The position numbers were made by a program, and so were the translations under genes. Source: Undibacterium_A arcticum (GTDB lineage Bacteria; Pseudomonadota; Gammaproteobacteria; Burkholderiales; Burkholderiaceae_D). From it: DNA of 64,000 nt. Every line of letters starts with the position of its first letter. The first letter of the stretch is position 1. The DNA lies in assembly GCF_042660705.1 (NCBI RefSeq), contig NZ_JBHSUQ010000001.1; one strand, given 5' to 3'. Positions 38,307 to 48,886 of this stretch are shown piece after piece. The notes beneath the pieces are model-generated. The model did no database searches and had not been told where the DNA came from. It saw only the letters and a list, made by a program, of their open reading frames with translations.

Positions 38307-39308
38307 ATGAATTCATACCCCACCAGCAAAATGCATCATGCCCTGTCGCTGCGCTGGTGCGCCCTGTTGCTGGCCGTGCTGCTGATTTTCCCGCTGGCCG
38401 CCAATGTGCTGGGGCAGGCGTTTTATATCGGCCTGGCCAGCCGCCTGCTGATCTTTGCGCTGGCCGCCAGCAGCCTGAACCTGATCCTCGGCTTCGGCGG
38501 CATGGTCAGTCTGGGCCATGCCGCCTACTTTGGTGCCGGCGCGTACACGGTCGGCATCCTGATGCAATACGGCGTCGCTTCGGCGTGGCTGGCATGGCCG
38601 GCCGCCACCTTGCTGGGCGCCGCGCTGGCGCTGCTGATCGGCGCGGTGTCGCTGCGCACGCGCGGCGTCTATTTCATCATGATCACACTGGCGTTTGCGC
38701 AGATGATGTACTACCTGTTCATCTCGTTGAAAGCCTTTGGCGGCGACGACGGCATGAGCCTGGCGGCGCGCTCAAGTATTGGCATTGGCGGCGGCATCGG
38801 CGTCGAGCTGGCATCGGATAGCACGTTTTATTACGTGGTGCTCGGCATCATCACTGCCGCTTTGTTTCTGCTGCAACGGCTGATCAATTCCCGTTTCGGT
38901 CGCGTGCTGCAGGCTGTGCGCGAGAATGAGGCACGGATGGCAGCGATCGGCTATCCGGTGTTCCGCTACAAGCTGGTCTGCTTCGTGATCGCCGGTGCAC
39001 TGGCGAGCCTGGCCGGCGCCTTGATGGCGAACCAGAACATGCTGGTCAGCCCGAATCTGGTGCACTGGACCCAATCCGGCAGCCTGATGGTGATGGTGAT
39101 TCTGGGCGGCAGCGGTTACTTTTTCGGCGGCCTGATCGGGGCCGTGGCGATGCTGCTGCTGGAAGAAATTCTGTCGGGCTATACCGAACACTGGCAGCTG
39201 GTGCTGGGCCTGATCCTGCTGGCCGTGGTGTTATTGCTGCCGAACGGCCTGGCCAGCCTGGCCGATCGCTTGCACCGATCGCATCCCAAGCGCGCAGCCG
39301 ACGTATGA
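38307..39308 (+). CDS. ABC transporter permease, LivM type
   Basis: A second permease of 333 residues with the LivM signatures LNLILGFGGMVSLGHAAYFG and VRENEARMAAIGYPVFRYKL (cytoplasmic EAA-like loop contacting the ATPases). The stop overlaps the next start by ATGA. Pairs with the LivH-type permease to make the membrane channel. Confidence 0.93.
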   Translation: MNSYPTSKMHHALSLRWCALLLAVLLIFPLAANVLGQAFYIGLASRLLIFALAASSLNLILGFGGMVSLGHAAYFGAGAYTVGILMQYGVASAWLAWPAATLLGAALALLIGAVSLRTRGVYFIMITLAFAQMMYYLFISLKAFGGDDGMSLAARSSIGIGGGIGVELASDSTFYYVVLGIITAALFLLQRLINSRFGRVLQAVRENEARMAAIGYPVFRYKLVCFVIAGALASLAGALMANQNMLVSPNLVHWTQSGSLMVMVILGGSGYFFGGLIGAVAMLLLEEILSGYTEHWQLVLGLILLAVVLLLPNGLASLADRLHRSHPKRAADV

Positions 39309-40167
39309 CGTCCACCTGCATGAAGCCCGATTCCCCGCGCCCGGCACTGCTGGAATTGCGCAATCTGGTCAAGCGTTACGGCGGCCTGGTCGCGACCGAT
39401 CACCTGAACCTGACGCTGATGCCGGGTGAAATCCATGCCATCATCGGCCCCAATGGTGCCGGCAAGACCACGCTGATCCAGCAGATTTCGGGCGCCATCA
39501 CACCCAACCAAGGCAGCATCCTGTTGGACGGGAGTGACATCACGCAGCTGCCGATGCACCGGCGCGTCGCGCTGGGCCTGGCCCGCTCCTACCAGATCAC
39601 CAATATTTTCAGCGCGTATTCGGTGCTCGACAACTTGGCGCTGGCGGTGCAGGCGCTGTCGGGCGGCAGCATGCGTTTCTGGCGGCCGGTGGTGACCGAG
39701 AACGCCTTGTTCGAGCAGGCAGCGGCAATCGCCGCACGGGTCGGATTGGCCGCCCAACTCCACCGTATTGCCGGCAGCCTGGCGCACGGCGAACAGCGCC
39801 AGCTGGAAATCGGCCTGGCGCTGGCCACCAATCCGCGCATGCTGTTGCTGGACGAGCCGATGGCCGGCATGGGGCAGGAGGAATCGGCGCGGCTGATTCC
39901 GTTGATCACCGACTTGCGCCCCGACATCGCGGTGCTGCTGGTCGAACACGACATGGACGCGGTGTTCCGGATGGCGGACCGGATTTCGGTGCTGGTGGCC
40001 GGCCGCATCATCGCGTCCGGCGCGCCGCACCAGATCCGCAGTAATCCTGCTGTCAGGCAAGCCTATTTAGGCGATGAATTAGGCGATGAGTTGAGCGGGG
40101 ATTCAAGCGGTGAATTGAGCGGTGAAGGGGACGATGAATTGCGCGATAACACCCGCGAGGCCGCGAA

Positions 40168-40171
<4 letters not shown>
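39305..40171 (+). CDS. ABC transporter ATPase, LivG type
   Basis: A 288-residue ATPase. Walker A GPNGAGKTT at 48-56, signature degenerate (LAHGEQRQLEIG in place of LSGGQ), Walker B MLLLDEPMAGM, switch His in LLVEHDMDAVF. An unusual C-terminal tail of about 30 residues is built from repeated Asp-Glu-Leu / Ser-Gly units (GDELGDELSGD, SGELSGEGDDEL). It overlaps livF-type start by ATGA. Confidence 0.92.
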
Positions 40172-40881
<710 letters not shown>

Positions 40882-41026
40882 TCTGGTTCAGGCAACGGAT
40901 TGGAACACATACTGGCACACATATAACAAATCTTCCGCATATGCATACTAATTAGTTTTTATATACTGGCACTAAATTGCAATTTCCTGGCAATGCCATG
41001 CCGTGTGAAAACTTACAATAATTTCT

Positions 41027-41210
41027 GTCACCCCAGCCCTTCGACAGACTCAGGATAAACTGGCCTTCGGCCACGCTGGGGTCCAGCGGCATCCGTTGCG
41101 CGGGGCCGATGCCTTTTCGAATGAATACCTCTAGCACACACTGAAAGACACTCGATCCCAGCGTGGCCGAAGGCCAGTCCATCCTGAGCTTGCCGACGGA
41201 CTGGGATGAC
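41027..41210. repeat. REP-like inverted repeat element, CCTTCGAC/GAGCTTG type
   Basis: Arms 41027-41080 and 41158-41210 are imperfect reverse complements (ccttcgacagactcaggat versus atcctgagcttgccgacgg; both contain GGCCTTCGGCCACGCTGGG or its complement). It fills most of the 554-base gap between livF and minC, which has no convincing gene. Related shorter sequences occur at 44189-44309 and 62101-62118. This type of element is scattered between genes in many proteobacteria. Confidence 0.7.
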
Positions 41211-41435
41211 GACCCAATTCATCATCATCTGCATCGAAGTTGACGGCAAATAGCCACACAATAATCACAAATAACGACAAATCAAAACGTAGTAGTACTC
41301 CATGCCGCCACCAAGCTTTTGCTTTGCCTTAATCTTGGTAGGATTCGTTTTGTTCAGGTGCAAGGCCACAACATCCGTTGCCTTGACTTATTTCCCGCTG
41401 GAAACCAGGCTTCAGGCCGCAGCACACACGTTCTT

Positions 41436-42193
41436 ATGCCAAAAAGCCAAACCCGCAAGCCGATCGAAATCAAGATATCCACCGTGGTGGCCATTTCCAC
41501 CATCTTGCACGAAACCGATCCGGCGATACTCGATGCTGCCTTGCAACAGTTGACCGGCGGCGTATCCGATTTTTTCGATGATGAATTTGCGGTCATCGAT
41601 GTCGGCGCACTCGACCTGCCCAATACCAGGATCGACTGGGCCGCGCTGATCGCCTTGCTCAAGTCCTACCATCTGAACCCGGTCGCGGTGCGCAATGCCG
41701 CGCCTGAAATGAGCGCCGCGATCGTGGCGCATGGCTTGAGCCTGGACGTCGTGGCGAAAGCGCGCGACGACATGGTCGCGCCGCCGGCCAAGGCCAGCCC
41801 GGCCCCGGCTACCCAGCCTGCGGCCGCCAACCCGGCACCAGGCACGCCGCTGACCACCATGATCATCGACACGCCAGTGCGCGCCGGCCAGCGCATCTAT
41901 GCGCGCGGCGCCGACCTGATCGTCACCGCAGCAGTCAATAATGGCGCCGAAATCATTGCCGACGGCAGCATCCACGTCTACGCGCCGCTGCGCGGTCGGG
42001 CCTTGGCGGGTGCCAGCGGCAACGCCGCCGCGCGGATTTTTCGTTTGGCATGGAGCCGGAACTGGTCTCAATCGCCGGCATGTACCGCACCTTCGAGAAT
42101 GGTTTCCCGGCGGAACTGGCGGGCAAGCCGGCGCAGGTGCGGCTGATCGGCGACCGTATCGAGGTCGCGCTGGTCAATCCGGCCGGGCGCTAA
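41436..42193 (+). pseudogene. minC: Septum site-determining protein MinC, split by one frameshift
   Basis: The FtsZ-antagonist of the Min system. N-terminal domain (IEIKISTVVAISTILHETDP) and most of the C-terminal beta-helix (NNGAEIIADGSIHVYAPLRGRALAG) are in the first frame. The end (FGMEPELVSIAGMYRTF to ALVNPAGR) is in another frame, up to the TAA at 42191-42193. The break is at the T5 run 42037-42041; one more T restores about 252 residues. As given, the MinD-binding face at the C-terminus would be lost. minD and minE behind it are intact. Confidence 0.88.
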
Positions 42194-42242
42194 TCCGATT
42201 CATTATTTACAGTTCAATCGCATCGACTAAAGGAGCTTTTTT

Positions 42243-43058
42243 GTGGCAAAAATCATCGTTGTGACGTCCGGCAAAGGTGGCGTGGGCAAGACCACGTCCA
42301 GCGCCAGTTTTTCGTCCGGCCTCGCGCTGCGTGGCCACAAAACGGCGGTGCTCGATTTTGACGTCGGCCTGCGCAATCTCGACCTGATCATGGGTTGCGA
42401 GCGGCGCGTGGTGTACGACCTGATCAATGTCATCAACAATGAAGCCAACCTGAACCAGGCGCTGATCAAGGACAAGCACTGCGACAACCTGTTCATCCTG
42501 CCGGCCTCGCAAACCCGCGACAAGGATGCGCTGACCGAAGAAGGTGTCGAGCGGGTCCTGAAAAACCTGGTCGACATGGGGTTCGAATACATCATCTGCG
42601 ATTCGCCGGCCGGCATCGAGCACGGCGCGCTGATGGCGCTCACCTTCGCCGACGAAGCGATCGTGGTCACCAATCCGGAAGTGTCGTCGGTGCGCGACTC
42701 CGACCGCATCCTCGGCATCATCCAGGCCAAATCGCGGCGCGCGCTGAACGGCGGCGAACCGGTCAAGGAGCATCTGCTGATCACCCGTTATTCGCCGAAG
42801 CGGGTCGATGCCGGCGAGATGCTGTCGCATTCCGACGTGCAGGAAATCCTGCGGATTCCGTTGATCGGCATCATCCCGGAATCGGAAACGGTTCTGCATT
42901 CATCCAACCAGGGCCATCCGGCGATTCACCTGAAGGGTAGCGATGTGTCGGAAGCCTACGAAGACGTGGTGTCGCGCTTCCTGGGCCACGATGTGCCGAT
43001 GCGTTTCACTGCCTACGAAAAACCCGGCCTGCTGCAGCGCATCTTCGGAGGGAAGTAA
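42243..43058 (+). CDS. minD: Septum site-determining protein MinD
   Basis: A membrane-associated ParA-type ATPase of 271 residues. Deviant Walker A GKGGVGKTT at 10-17 (Lys11 and Lys16), VLDFDVGLRNLD switch I, ICDSPAGIE switch II. The C-terminal amphipathic helix (PGLLQRIFGGK) targets the membrane. GTG start at 42243 follows AAAGGAG. minE begins 2 bases after its stop. Confidence 0.96.
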   Translation: MAKIIVVTSGKGGVGKTTSSASFSSGLALRGHKTAVLDFDVGLRNLDLIMGCERRVVYDLINVINNEANLNQALIKDKHCDNLFILPASQTRDKDALTEEGVERVLKNLVDMGFEYIICDSPAGIEHGALMALTFADEAIVVTNPEVSSVRDSDRILGIIQAKSRRALNGGEPVKEHLLITRYSPKRVDAGEMLSHSDVQEILRIPLIGIIPESETVLHSSNQGHPAIHLKGSDVSEAYEDVVSRFLGHDVPMRFTAYEKPGLLQRIFGGK

Positions 43059-43059
43059 C

Positions 43060-43323
43060 ATGGCCCTGCTCTCATTTCTGTTCACCAACAAACCGAAAAG
43101 CGCCAGTGCCGCCAAGGAACGGCTGCAGATCATCATCGCGCGCGAACGCAGCGGTCGCGGCGGTCACGACTTCCTGCCGGCACTGCACAAGGAACTGATC
43201 GCGGTCATCTCCAAGTACGCCAAGGTCAATCCTGAGGACATCAAGCTGTCACTGGATCGCCAGGGCAATCTGGAAGTGCTGGATGTGAACGTGGTGCTGC
43301 CGGATCCGGAATTCGGAAGCTAA
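43060..43323 (+). CDS. minE: Cell division topological specificity factor MinE
   Basis: An 87-residue protein: N-terminal membrane-targeting and anti-MinCD part (MALLSFLFTNKPKSASAAKERLQIIIAR) and C-terminal dimer domain. It drives MinD off the membrane and so sets up oscillation. ATG 43060 lies 2 bases behind minD and follows GGAGGGAAG. Confidence 0.95.
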   Translation: MALLSFLFTNKPKSASAAKERLQIIIARERSGRGGHDFLPALHKELIAVISKYAKVNPEDIKLSLDRQGNLEVLDVNVVLPDPEFGS

Positions 43324-43406
43324 GTGGTAGATACGTTTGTGTTTGTCTATCCGGTCGAGATGAGAATGGCTGTCGCGGCAGCCATTTTCGCCACCTGTCC
43401 TGTGCC

Positions 43407-44105
43407 ATGAAAATCGCCCTGCTCGAACCCCAAGCGAGCCAGTCCGTACTGATCTGCGATACGCTGACCGCGTTCGGGTATCAGTGCCAGTCCTTCACCA
43501 CTGTGAAAGAGCTGCAGCAGCAGTTGCGACGCGGCGACTGCGCGCTGCTGATCATCGCCTGGCCGATGCCGGAGGCGGCCAACGTCGACCTGATCGGCTG
43601 GTCGCGCGAAAAATTGGGACATGATTTGCCGCTGCTGCTGATCGGCGACGGCGTCGCGCCCGATGCCTTCGCTGCGGCGCTGGACGCCGGCGCCGACGAT
43701 TATCTGATGACGCCGATCCGGGCCGCAGAGCTGGCGACCCGGATGCAGGTCCTGTTGTTCCGCCGCTATCCGCTGCCAGATACCAGCCAGCAGGTGCAGT
43801 ACGGCCATTACCGGTTCGACCTGCGCACCAGCCTGCTAACGCTGAACGGGGAACCGATCGAACTGACCCACAAGGAATTCGCGCTGGCGCTGTTGCTGTT
43901 TCGAAACCTGGGACGGCCGCTGTCGCGTGCGACGATCCTGGAAACCGTGTGGGCACGGGATCTGGACGATGACGAGATGCCATCGCGCACCGTCGACACC
44001 CACGTGTCGCGGGTCCGCAACAAGCTGCAATTGCGACCGGAACATGGTTACCGGCTGGCACCGGTCTACAGTTACGGCTATCGGCTGGAGCAGGTGACGG
44101 AATGA
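43407..44105 (+). CDS. Atypical OmpR-type response regulator, phosphorylation site lost
   Basis: A 232-residue protein: receiver-like domain (1-120) and winged-helix DNA-binding domain (about 130-230, LTHKEFALALLLFRNLGRPLSR, RTVDTHVSRVRNKL, GYRL). The receiver lacks the usual phosphoacceptor: the strand that should end in Asp reads LLIIAWPMP (Ala51). The N-terminal acidic pair is absent (LEPQ) and the conserved Lys is Thr (DDYLMTPI). No sensor kinase gene is adjacent. It lies 83 bases behind minE. It probably works without phosphorylation; target unknown. Confidence 0.88.
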   Translation: MKIALLEPQASQSVLICDTLTAFGYQCQSFTTVKELQQQLRRGDCALLIIAWPMPEAANVDLIGWSREKLGHDLPLLLIGDGVAPDAFAAALDAGADDYLMTPIRAAELATRMQVLLFRRYPLPDTSQQVQYGHYRFDLRTSLLTLNGEPIELTHKEFALALLLFRNLGRPLSRATILETVWARDLDDDEMPSRTVDTHVSRVRNKLQLRPEHGYRLAPVYSYGYRLEQVTE

Positions 44106-44188
44106 TCGGGGTCGCAGCGATCGAGCGGCTCGGGCTGGTTGATTTTTGCAACACCGGTTTGCAAGTGCCGTTCGCACTGAGATCCGCC

Positions 44189-44309
44189 CGCCCTGAGTAG
44201 GTCCGTTCGCCCTGAGTAGCGAAGCGTATCGAAGGGAGCGTATCGAAGGGCGCATTTTGCAGGCAGAAACAGGCTTCGATACGCCGCCGCGCGGCTACTC
44301 AGCCCGAAT
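44189..44309. repeat. REP-like inverted repeat element, CCCTGAGTAGC/TATCGAAGG type
   Basis: Left part CCCTGAGTAGCGAAGCGTATCGAAGG pairs with right part CTTCGATACGCCGCCGCGCGGCTACTCAG. A partial repeat of the first 12 bases lies at 44189. Together with a short spacer it makes up most of the 348-base gap before hemA. Confidence 0.7.
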
Positions 44310-44453
44310 GGCTAACCCTAACTAGTGGGCAACTACAGGGCAACGAGCAATTGACAGCCCGGTAGCGTGACTCACGTAAAACCCGGCACCGCACCGCATC
44401 CCTTATAATAGCGGGTGACTATTATCCGGTCTCGCGACCCGAAAACCCCCGAA

Positions 44454-45743
44454 ATGCAACTGCTCGCCGTTGGCCTCAACCACACCACCGCGCCCGTATC
44501 GCTGCGCGAGAAGGTCGCCTTTGCGCCGGACCAGCTTGGTCAGGCGGTGGTAGCGGCGCGCGGCTGGTTCCAACGGCTCGAGCCGATTTCCGGTTCGGGC
44601 AGCGCCAACGACGAGGCAGCGATCCTGTCGACCTGCAACCGCACTGAACTGTATGCGGCCAGCCAGACCGCCAATCCGCTCGACGCCACCGCGCATTTCC
44701 TCGCTGAATATCACAAGCTGCCTTACGCCGAACTGCGCCCACATCTGTACATGTTGCCGCAAGACAATGCAGTGCGCCACGCCTTCCGCGTCGCTTCCGG
44801 CCTCGATTCGATGGTGTTGGGCGAGCCACAGATCCTCGGCCAGATGAAGGACGCCGTGCGTCAGGCCGAAGCGGCCGGAGGCCTGGGCACCTATTTGCAC
44901 CAGATGTTCCAGCGCACCTTCGCGGTCGCGAAGGAAGTGCGCACTACCACCGAGATCGGCGCCCACAGTGTGTCAATGGCTGCGGCGGCGGTACGCCTGT
45001 CGCAACGCATCTTTGACCGGGTTGCCGACCAGCACGTGCTGTTCATCGGCGCCGGCGAGATGATCGAACTGTGCGCCACCCATTTTGCCGCCCAGCACCC
45101 GAAATCGCTGACCATCGCCAATCGCACGCTGGAACGCGGCGAGGCGCTGGCGCACCGCTTCAACGGCCGCGCGATCCGGCTGGCCGAATTGCCAGAACAA
45201 CTGGCGCACTTCGACATCGTGGTGTCGTGCACCGCATCGTCGTTGCCGATCATCGGACTCGGGCTGGTCGAGCGCGCAATCAAGACCCGCCGCCACAAGC
45301 CGATGTTCATGGTCGATCTGGCGGTGCCGCGCGACATCGAAGCTGAAGTCGGCCGGCTCGACGACGTCTTCCTGTACACCGTCGACGATCTCGGCGCCGT
45401 GGTGCAGACCGGCCTCGAAAACCGACAGGCCGCGGTAGCACAGGCCGAGGCGATCATCGAAACCCGGGTGCAATCGTTCATGCACTGGATCGACACCCGC
45501 TCGGTGGTGCCGCTGATCCAGGACTTGCAGGAACACGGCGAAGCGATGCGCCTGCTGGAACTGGAGCGCGCGCGCAAGATGCTGGCGCGCGGCGACGATA
45601 TCGAGCTGGTGCTGGAAGCGCTATCGAAAGGCATCACCGCCAAATTCCTGCACGGCCCGCAACAGGCCCTGCATCAAGCCCAGGGCGACGAGCGCGCCCG
45701 GCTGGCGGCATTGCTGCCGCAACTATTCCGCACCAAGCGCTAG
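44454..45743 (+). CDS. hemA: Glutamyl-tRNA reductase
   Basis: A 429-residue enzyme reducing glutamyl-tRNA to glutamate-1-semialdehyde, first step of C5 haem synthesis. GLNHTTAPVSLREK at the start, nucleophile Cys61 in STCNRTELY, GEPQILGQMKDA, NADPH fold FIGAGEMIELCA and the dimerisation helix at the end. ATG 44454 fits the family start; an in-frame GTG at 44415 would add 13 residues. Confidence 0.96.
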   Translation: MQLLAVGLNHTTAPVSLREKVAFAPDQLGQAVVAARGWFQRLEPISGSGSANDEAAILSTCNRTELYAASQTANPLDATAHFLAEYHKLPYAELRPHLYMLPQDNAVRHAFRVASGLDSMVLGEPQILGQMKDAVRQAEAAGGLGTYLHQMFQRTFAVAKEVRTTTEIGAHSVSMAAAAVRLSQRIFDRVADQHVLFIGAGEMIELCATHFAAQHPKSLTIANRTLERGEALAHRFNGRAIRLAELPEQLAHFDIVVSCTASSLPIIGLGLVERAIKTRRHKPMFMVDLAVPRDIEAEVGRLDDVFLYTVDDLGAVVQTGLENRQAAVAQAEAIIETRVQSFMHWIDTRSVVPLIQDLQEHGEAMRLLELERARKMLARGDDIELVLEALSKGITAKFLHGPQQALHQAQGDERARLAALLPQLFRTKR

Positions 45744-45866
45744 CTGCGCTGACCACTATCCCGCGCGGCCGCCCGCGCCGTGCCCGCTTTCAGCGCCCGG
45801 CACCTTTGCGGTTCCGAATCGCGAACCCCGCCCGACTTGCTAACACTGACCAACACAGAAGACACC

Positions 45867-46949
45867 ATGAAACCATCAATGCTGGCCAAACTCGACCAAC
45901 TGGCCAATCGCCTGATCGAACTTGACGCGCTGCTGATGCAGCCGGAGGCCACGTCCAACATGGACCAGTACCGCAAGCAGACGCGCGAGCATGCCGAGCT
46001 GGGGCCGCTGGTGGCCCTGTACCGCGATTACCAGCAGGCCGAGGCCGACGTCAGCGATGCGCAGGAGATGTTGTCGGACCCCGAGATGAAGGAGTTTGCC
46101 CAGGAAGAAATCAGCGCTGCCAAGGCGCGCATGGAGCAGCTCGAAATCGACCTCCAGAAAATGCTGCTGCCGAAAGATCCGAACGACGAACGCAACATCC
46201 TGCTCGAGATCCGCGCCGGCACCGGTGGCGACGAAGCCGCGCTGTTCGCCGGCGACCTGCTGCGCATGTACAGCCGCTACGCCGAGCGCAACCGCTGGCA
46301 GGTTGAGATGATGTCGGAGTCACCGTCCGAGCTGGGCGGCTACAAAGAAGTGATCGTGCGCATCGCCGGCGCCGGCGCCTATTCGAAACTGAAGTTCGAG
46401 TCCGGCGGCCACCGCGTGCAGCGCGTGCCGGCCACCGAAACGCAAGGACGCATTCACACCTCGGCCTGCACCGTGGCCGTGATGCCGGAAGCCGACGAGC
46501 TGGCCGATGTCGTGATCAACAACGCCGACCTGCGCATCGATACCTTCCGTGCCTCCGGTGCCGGCGGCCAGCACATCAACAAGACTGATTCCGCGGTGCG
46601 CCTGACCCACCTCCCGACCGGCATCGTGGTCGAATGCCAGGACGGCCGCAGCCAGCACCAGAACAAGGCGCAGGCAATGCGCGTGCTGGCCACCCGCATC
46701 ATGGACGGCCAGCTACGCGAGAAGCAGGCCAAGGAAGCCGCGACCCGCAAGAGCCTGATCGGCTCCGGCGACCGCAGCGAGCGCATCCGCACCTATAACT
46801 TCCCGCAGGGCCGCATGACCGACCACCGCATCAACCTGACGCTGTACAAGCTCGACTTCATCATGGATGGCGAACTGACGGACCTTACCACCGCGCTGGC
46901 GGCCGAGCATCAGGCGGAGATGCTGGCGGCGCTGGGGGAGAATGCTTGA
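45867..46949 (+). CDS. prfA: Peptide chain release factor 1
   Basis: Recognises UAA and UAG stop codons and triggers hydrolysis of peptidyl-tRNA. In its 360 residues the stop-codon tripeptide PAT at 188-190 (RVPATETQGR) and the peptidyl-transferase motif GGQ at 233-235 (GAGGQHINKTDSAVRLTH) are present. The Gln of GGQ is the methylation target of PrmC, whose gene usually follows directly but here lies 14 kb away at 61211. Confidence 0.97.
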   Translation: MKPSMLAKLDQLANRLIELDALLMQPEATSNMDQYRKQTREHAELGPLVALYRDYQQAEADVSDAQEMLSDPEMKEFAQEEISAAKARMEQLEIDLQKMLLPKDPNDERNILLEIRAGTGGDEAALFAGDLLRMYSRYAERNRWQVEMMSESPSELGGYKEVIVRIAGAGAYSKLKFESGGHRVQRVPATETQGRIHTSACTVAVMPEADELADVVINNADLRIDTFRASGAGGQHINKTDSAVRLTHLPTGIVVECQDGRSQHQNKAQAMRVLATRIMDGQLREKQAKEAATRKSLIGSGDRSERIRTYNFPQGRMTDHRINLTLYKLDFIMDGELTDLTTALAAEHQAEMLAALGENA

Positions 46950-47087
46950 TTGGCGTGGCCGGCACGGTGACGGATCACGCTTTGGTCGTGCCGGGCGAAA
47001 TCAAGGGGTAACGGAAGGGCGGCCACCAAGAGACACCCACGATGCGCGCTCGAATGCCCGTCGACCTCAAGGCGGCGCCTCTTGCTT

Positions 47088-47552
47088 CTAGTCGTTTCCA
47101 AACTCCCTGGGCCACTCATGGGCGAGCATCGCGAAGATCACGTCGTCAAACCACTCTCCACGGAAATGATAGCTTTCCACGTGATGAGCCTCTTGACGGA
47201 AGCCCAGCGCTCGGAACAGTGTCACGCTCGCCGTGTTGCGAGGGTCGACTGAACAGATCAACCTGCGACAACCCCACTGCCGGAAAGCGAGGTTGATACC
47301 GGTCGCGACGACCTCACGTGCGTACCCTTTGCGCTGATGAACTGGCCTGAGCGATAGACCGAACTCGATTGGATCCTCCGTTGTTGCTGGGAACCGTACT
47401 TCGAAGTCGCCGATCAACTCGCCGGTTTGCTTGTCGCGGATGGCAAGTTGACACCATTCACCGGCTTGGCCAAATTTTATGTTCGACTGCCTAGAAATGA
47501 AATCGGCCGCCTCTTTGGCGTTGGCAGGTTGCCAGCCTTGATACCTAGCCAC
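47088..47552 (-). CDS. GNAT acetyltransferase (RimJ/RimL-like), 5' end apparently missing
   Basis: The frame holds a GNAT acetyl-CoA site (LRPVHQRKGYAREVVATGINLAF, then DPRNTASVTLFRALGFRQEAH). The usual N-terminal strand (about 20 residues such as T-x-R-L-x-L-R) is not seen. Codons upstream of the GTG at 47552 still read like the family (FHAEYRGDPEVARYQGW) back to a stop near 47590. So the gene is truncated or frameshifted at its 5' end. Acceptor substrate unknown. Confidence 0.7.
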   Translation of the reverse strand: MARYQGWQPANAKEAADFISRQSNIKFGQAGEWCQLAIRDKQTGELIGDFEVRFPATTEDPIEFGLSLRPVHQRKGYAREVVATGINLAFRQWGCRRLICSVDPRNTASVTLFRALGFRQEAHHVESYHFRGEWFDDVIFAMLAHEWPREFGND

Positions 47553-47849
47553 CTCCGGATCCCCACGATATTCTGCGTGAAATTATATTGGACACGCTGG
47601 CACAACCGGCGCATCAATTTCCGACTCGGCACATAGCTGAATGAAATATTCGGACATGCAGACGTGTAGGCTCACTAATGTCGGTTCTTGGCTGGCTTGG
47701 AACCGTCGGCGGAAAGTCGCTTTGCGGCCACGAGGATAGTTCGCTACTCTCTGAAAGCGGTCAGCCGTCGCTCGTCTATAAACCACTGTGGCGTGGTCAT
47801 GGCGCTCATCAGACGATGGACAGTCGAGTTGCGTCGGTCGCTTCGTTAT
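47553..47849. other. Gene-free stretch between the GNAT and marR genes
   Basis: Nothing recognisable: no long frame with family similarity, no tRNA, no strong hairpin. Base use looks less GC-rich than in the core genes around it. Confidence 0.5.
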
Positions 47850-48324
47850 TCAGCGCACGCTGTCGTGCAATGCCACCGTCACCAGCCAACGCCTGATTAT
47901 TTGTTCATCGCTCTGGGAGATGCCGGCCAGCAGGTCTTTCCACTGATTTGACGCGAGCACGACATTTTGCGAGAAGCTGCCGACCAGCCTCGGTCACCTC
48001 GATCTGCTGAATGCGCCCATGTATCGCGTGCGCACGACGCGATACAGCACCATTGCGCTCCAGGTTCGACACGATGACGCTCATCGTCTGAGGCGTCAGC
48101 AATGACAGACGCGCCAGATCGGCACCGGACGCGCCGGGGTAGGCCGCGAGCATGGTCAGCACCGAGAACTGCGGTAGCGTTACCGCGAGGTCAGAAAGTG
48201 CGCGCTCCATTCTGAGCCGATGGGCAGCACCCGCTTGCCGGAGCAGATAACCGATGTGGCCTTGTTCGCCCCGCTTGCCTTCGCCAACGGCTGGTACGGC
48301 GGCTTTGCTTCGAGTTTCGTCCAT
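47850..48324 (-). pseudogene. MarR family regulator, split by one frameshift near the C-terminus
   Basis: A winged-helix repressor. The DNA-binding part is intact in the first frame (LPQFSVLTMLAAYPGASGADLARLS, TPQTMSVIVSNLERNG, GRIQQIEVTEAGR). After KSVE the family ending DLLAGISQSDEQIIRRWLVTVAL continues in another frame to a TGA at 47850. The switch is at the TTT run 47937-47939 on the plus strand (two missing bases or one extra). It is divergent from the AhpD-like gene and probably its repressor. Confidence 0.82.
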
Positions 48325-48388
48325 ATTGTCAGCATTCGAACATCATGTTAGAGTTGTGACATTATCCCACGTGCAAAGGAACAACACA

Positions 48389-48886
48389 ATGACACTTTTC
48401 GACCACCAACCACGCATAGACAGGAGCCGCTACAATCGAACCGCTCCGGCCGTAACCGCTGCCCTCCACGCCCTTGGCAAAGCAGTCGACGATTCGGGAC
48501 TCGACAGGTCGCTGACCGAACTGATCGAGCTGCGCGCCTCACAAATCAACGGCTGCGCGTTTTGCGTTCAGTACCACTTGAACTTGGCGCGCCAACTCGG
48601 GGGGATCCCGGCCAAACTCGATCTGGTAGCCGTATGGCGCGATGCGGGCGTGTTTTCGGCGCGCGAGCGGGCCGCCTTGGCGTGGACCGAAGCACTGACA
48701 CTCATGGCCGGAAATGGTGTGTCCGACGCCGTCTACGCTGAATTGCAAGGACAGTTTTCGGAGTCTGAGATCTCGTTCCTGACCGCCGCTGTCGGCGCCA
48801 TCAATGTCTGGAACCGCATTGCCGGCGCGCTGCGCTTCGCACTGCCAACAATCGCCGAGCCGGCCGTTCCGGGAGCCTCGCATTGA
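48389..48886 (+). CDS. AhpD-like carboxymuconolactone decarboxylase family protein
   Basis: A 165-residue helical protein. The redox motif Cys56-Ala-Phe-Cys59-x3-His63 (NGCAFCVQYH) with the preceding Glu-rich helix LTELIELRASQI is the AhpD signature. Such proteins act as peroxide or electrophile defence thiol enzymes. ATG 48389 follows AAAGGA. The next gene overlaps its stop. Divergent from a marR gene, 64 bases apart, so control by that regulator is likely. Confidence 0.88.
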   Translation: MTLFDHQPRIDRSRYNRTAPAVTAALHALGKAVDDSGLDRSLTELIELRASQINGCAFCVQYHLNLARQLGGIPAKLDLVAVWRDAGVFSARERAALAWTEALTLMAGNGVSDAVYAELQGQFSESEISFLTAAVGAINVWNRIAGALRFALPTIAEPAVPGASH

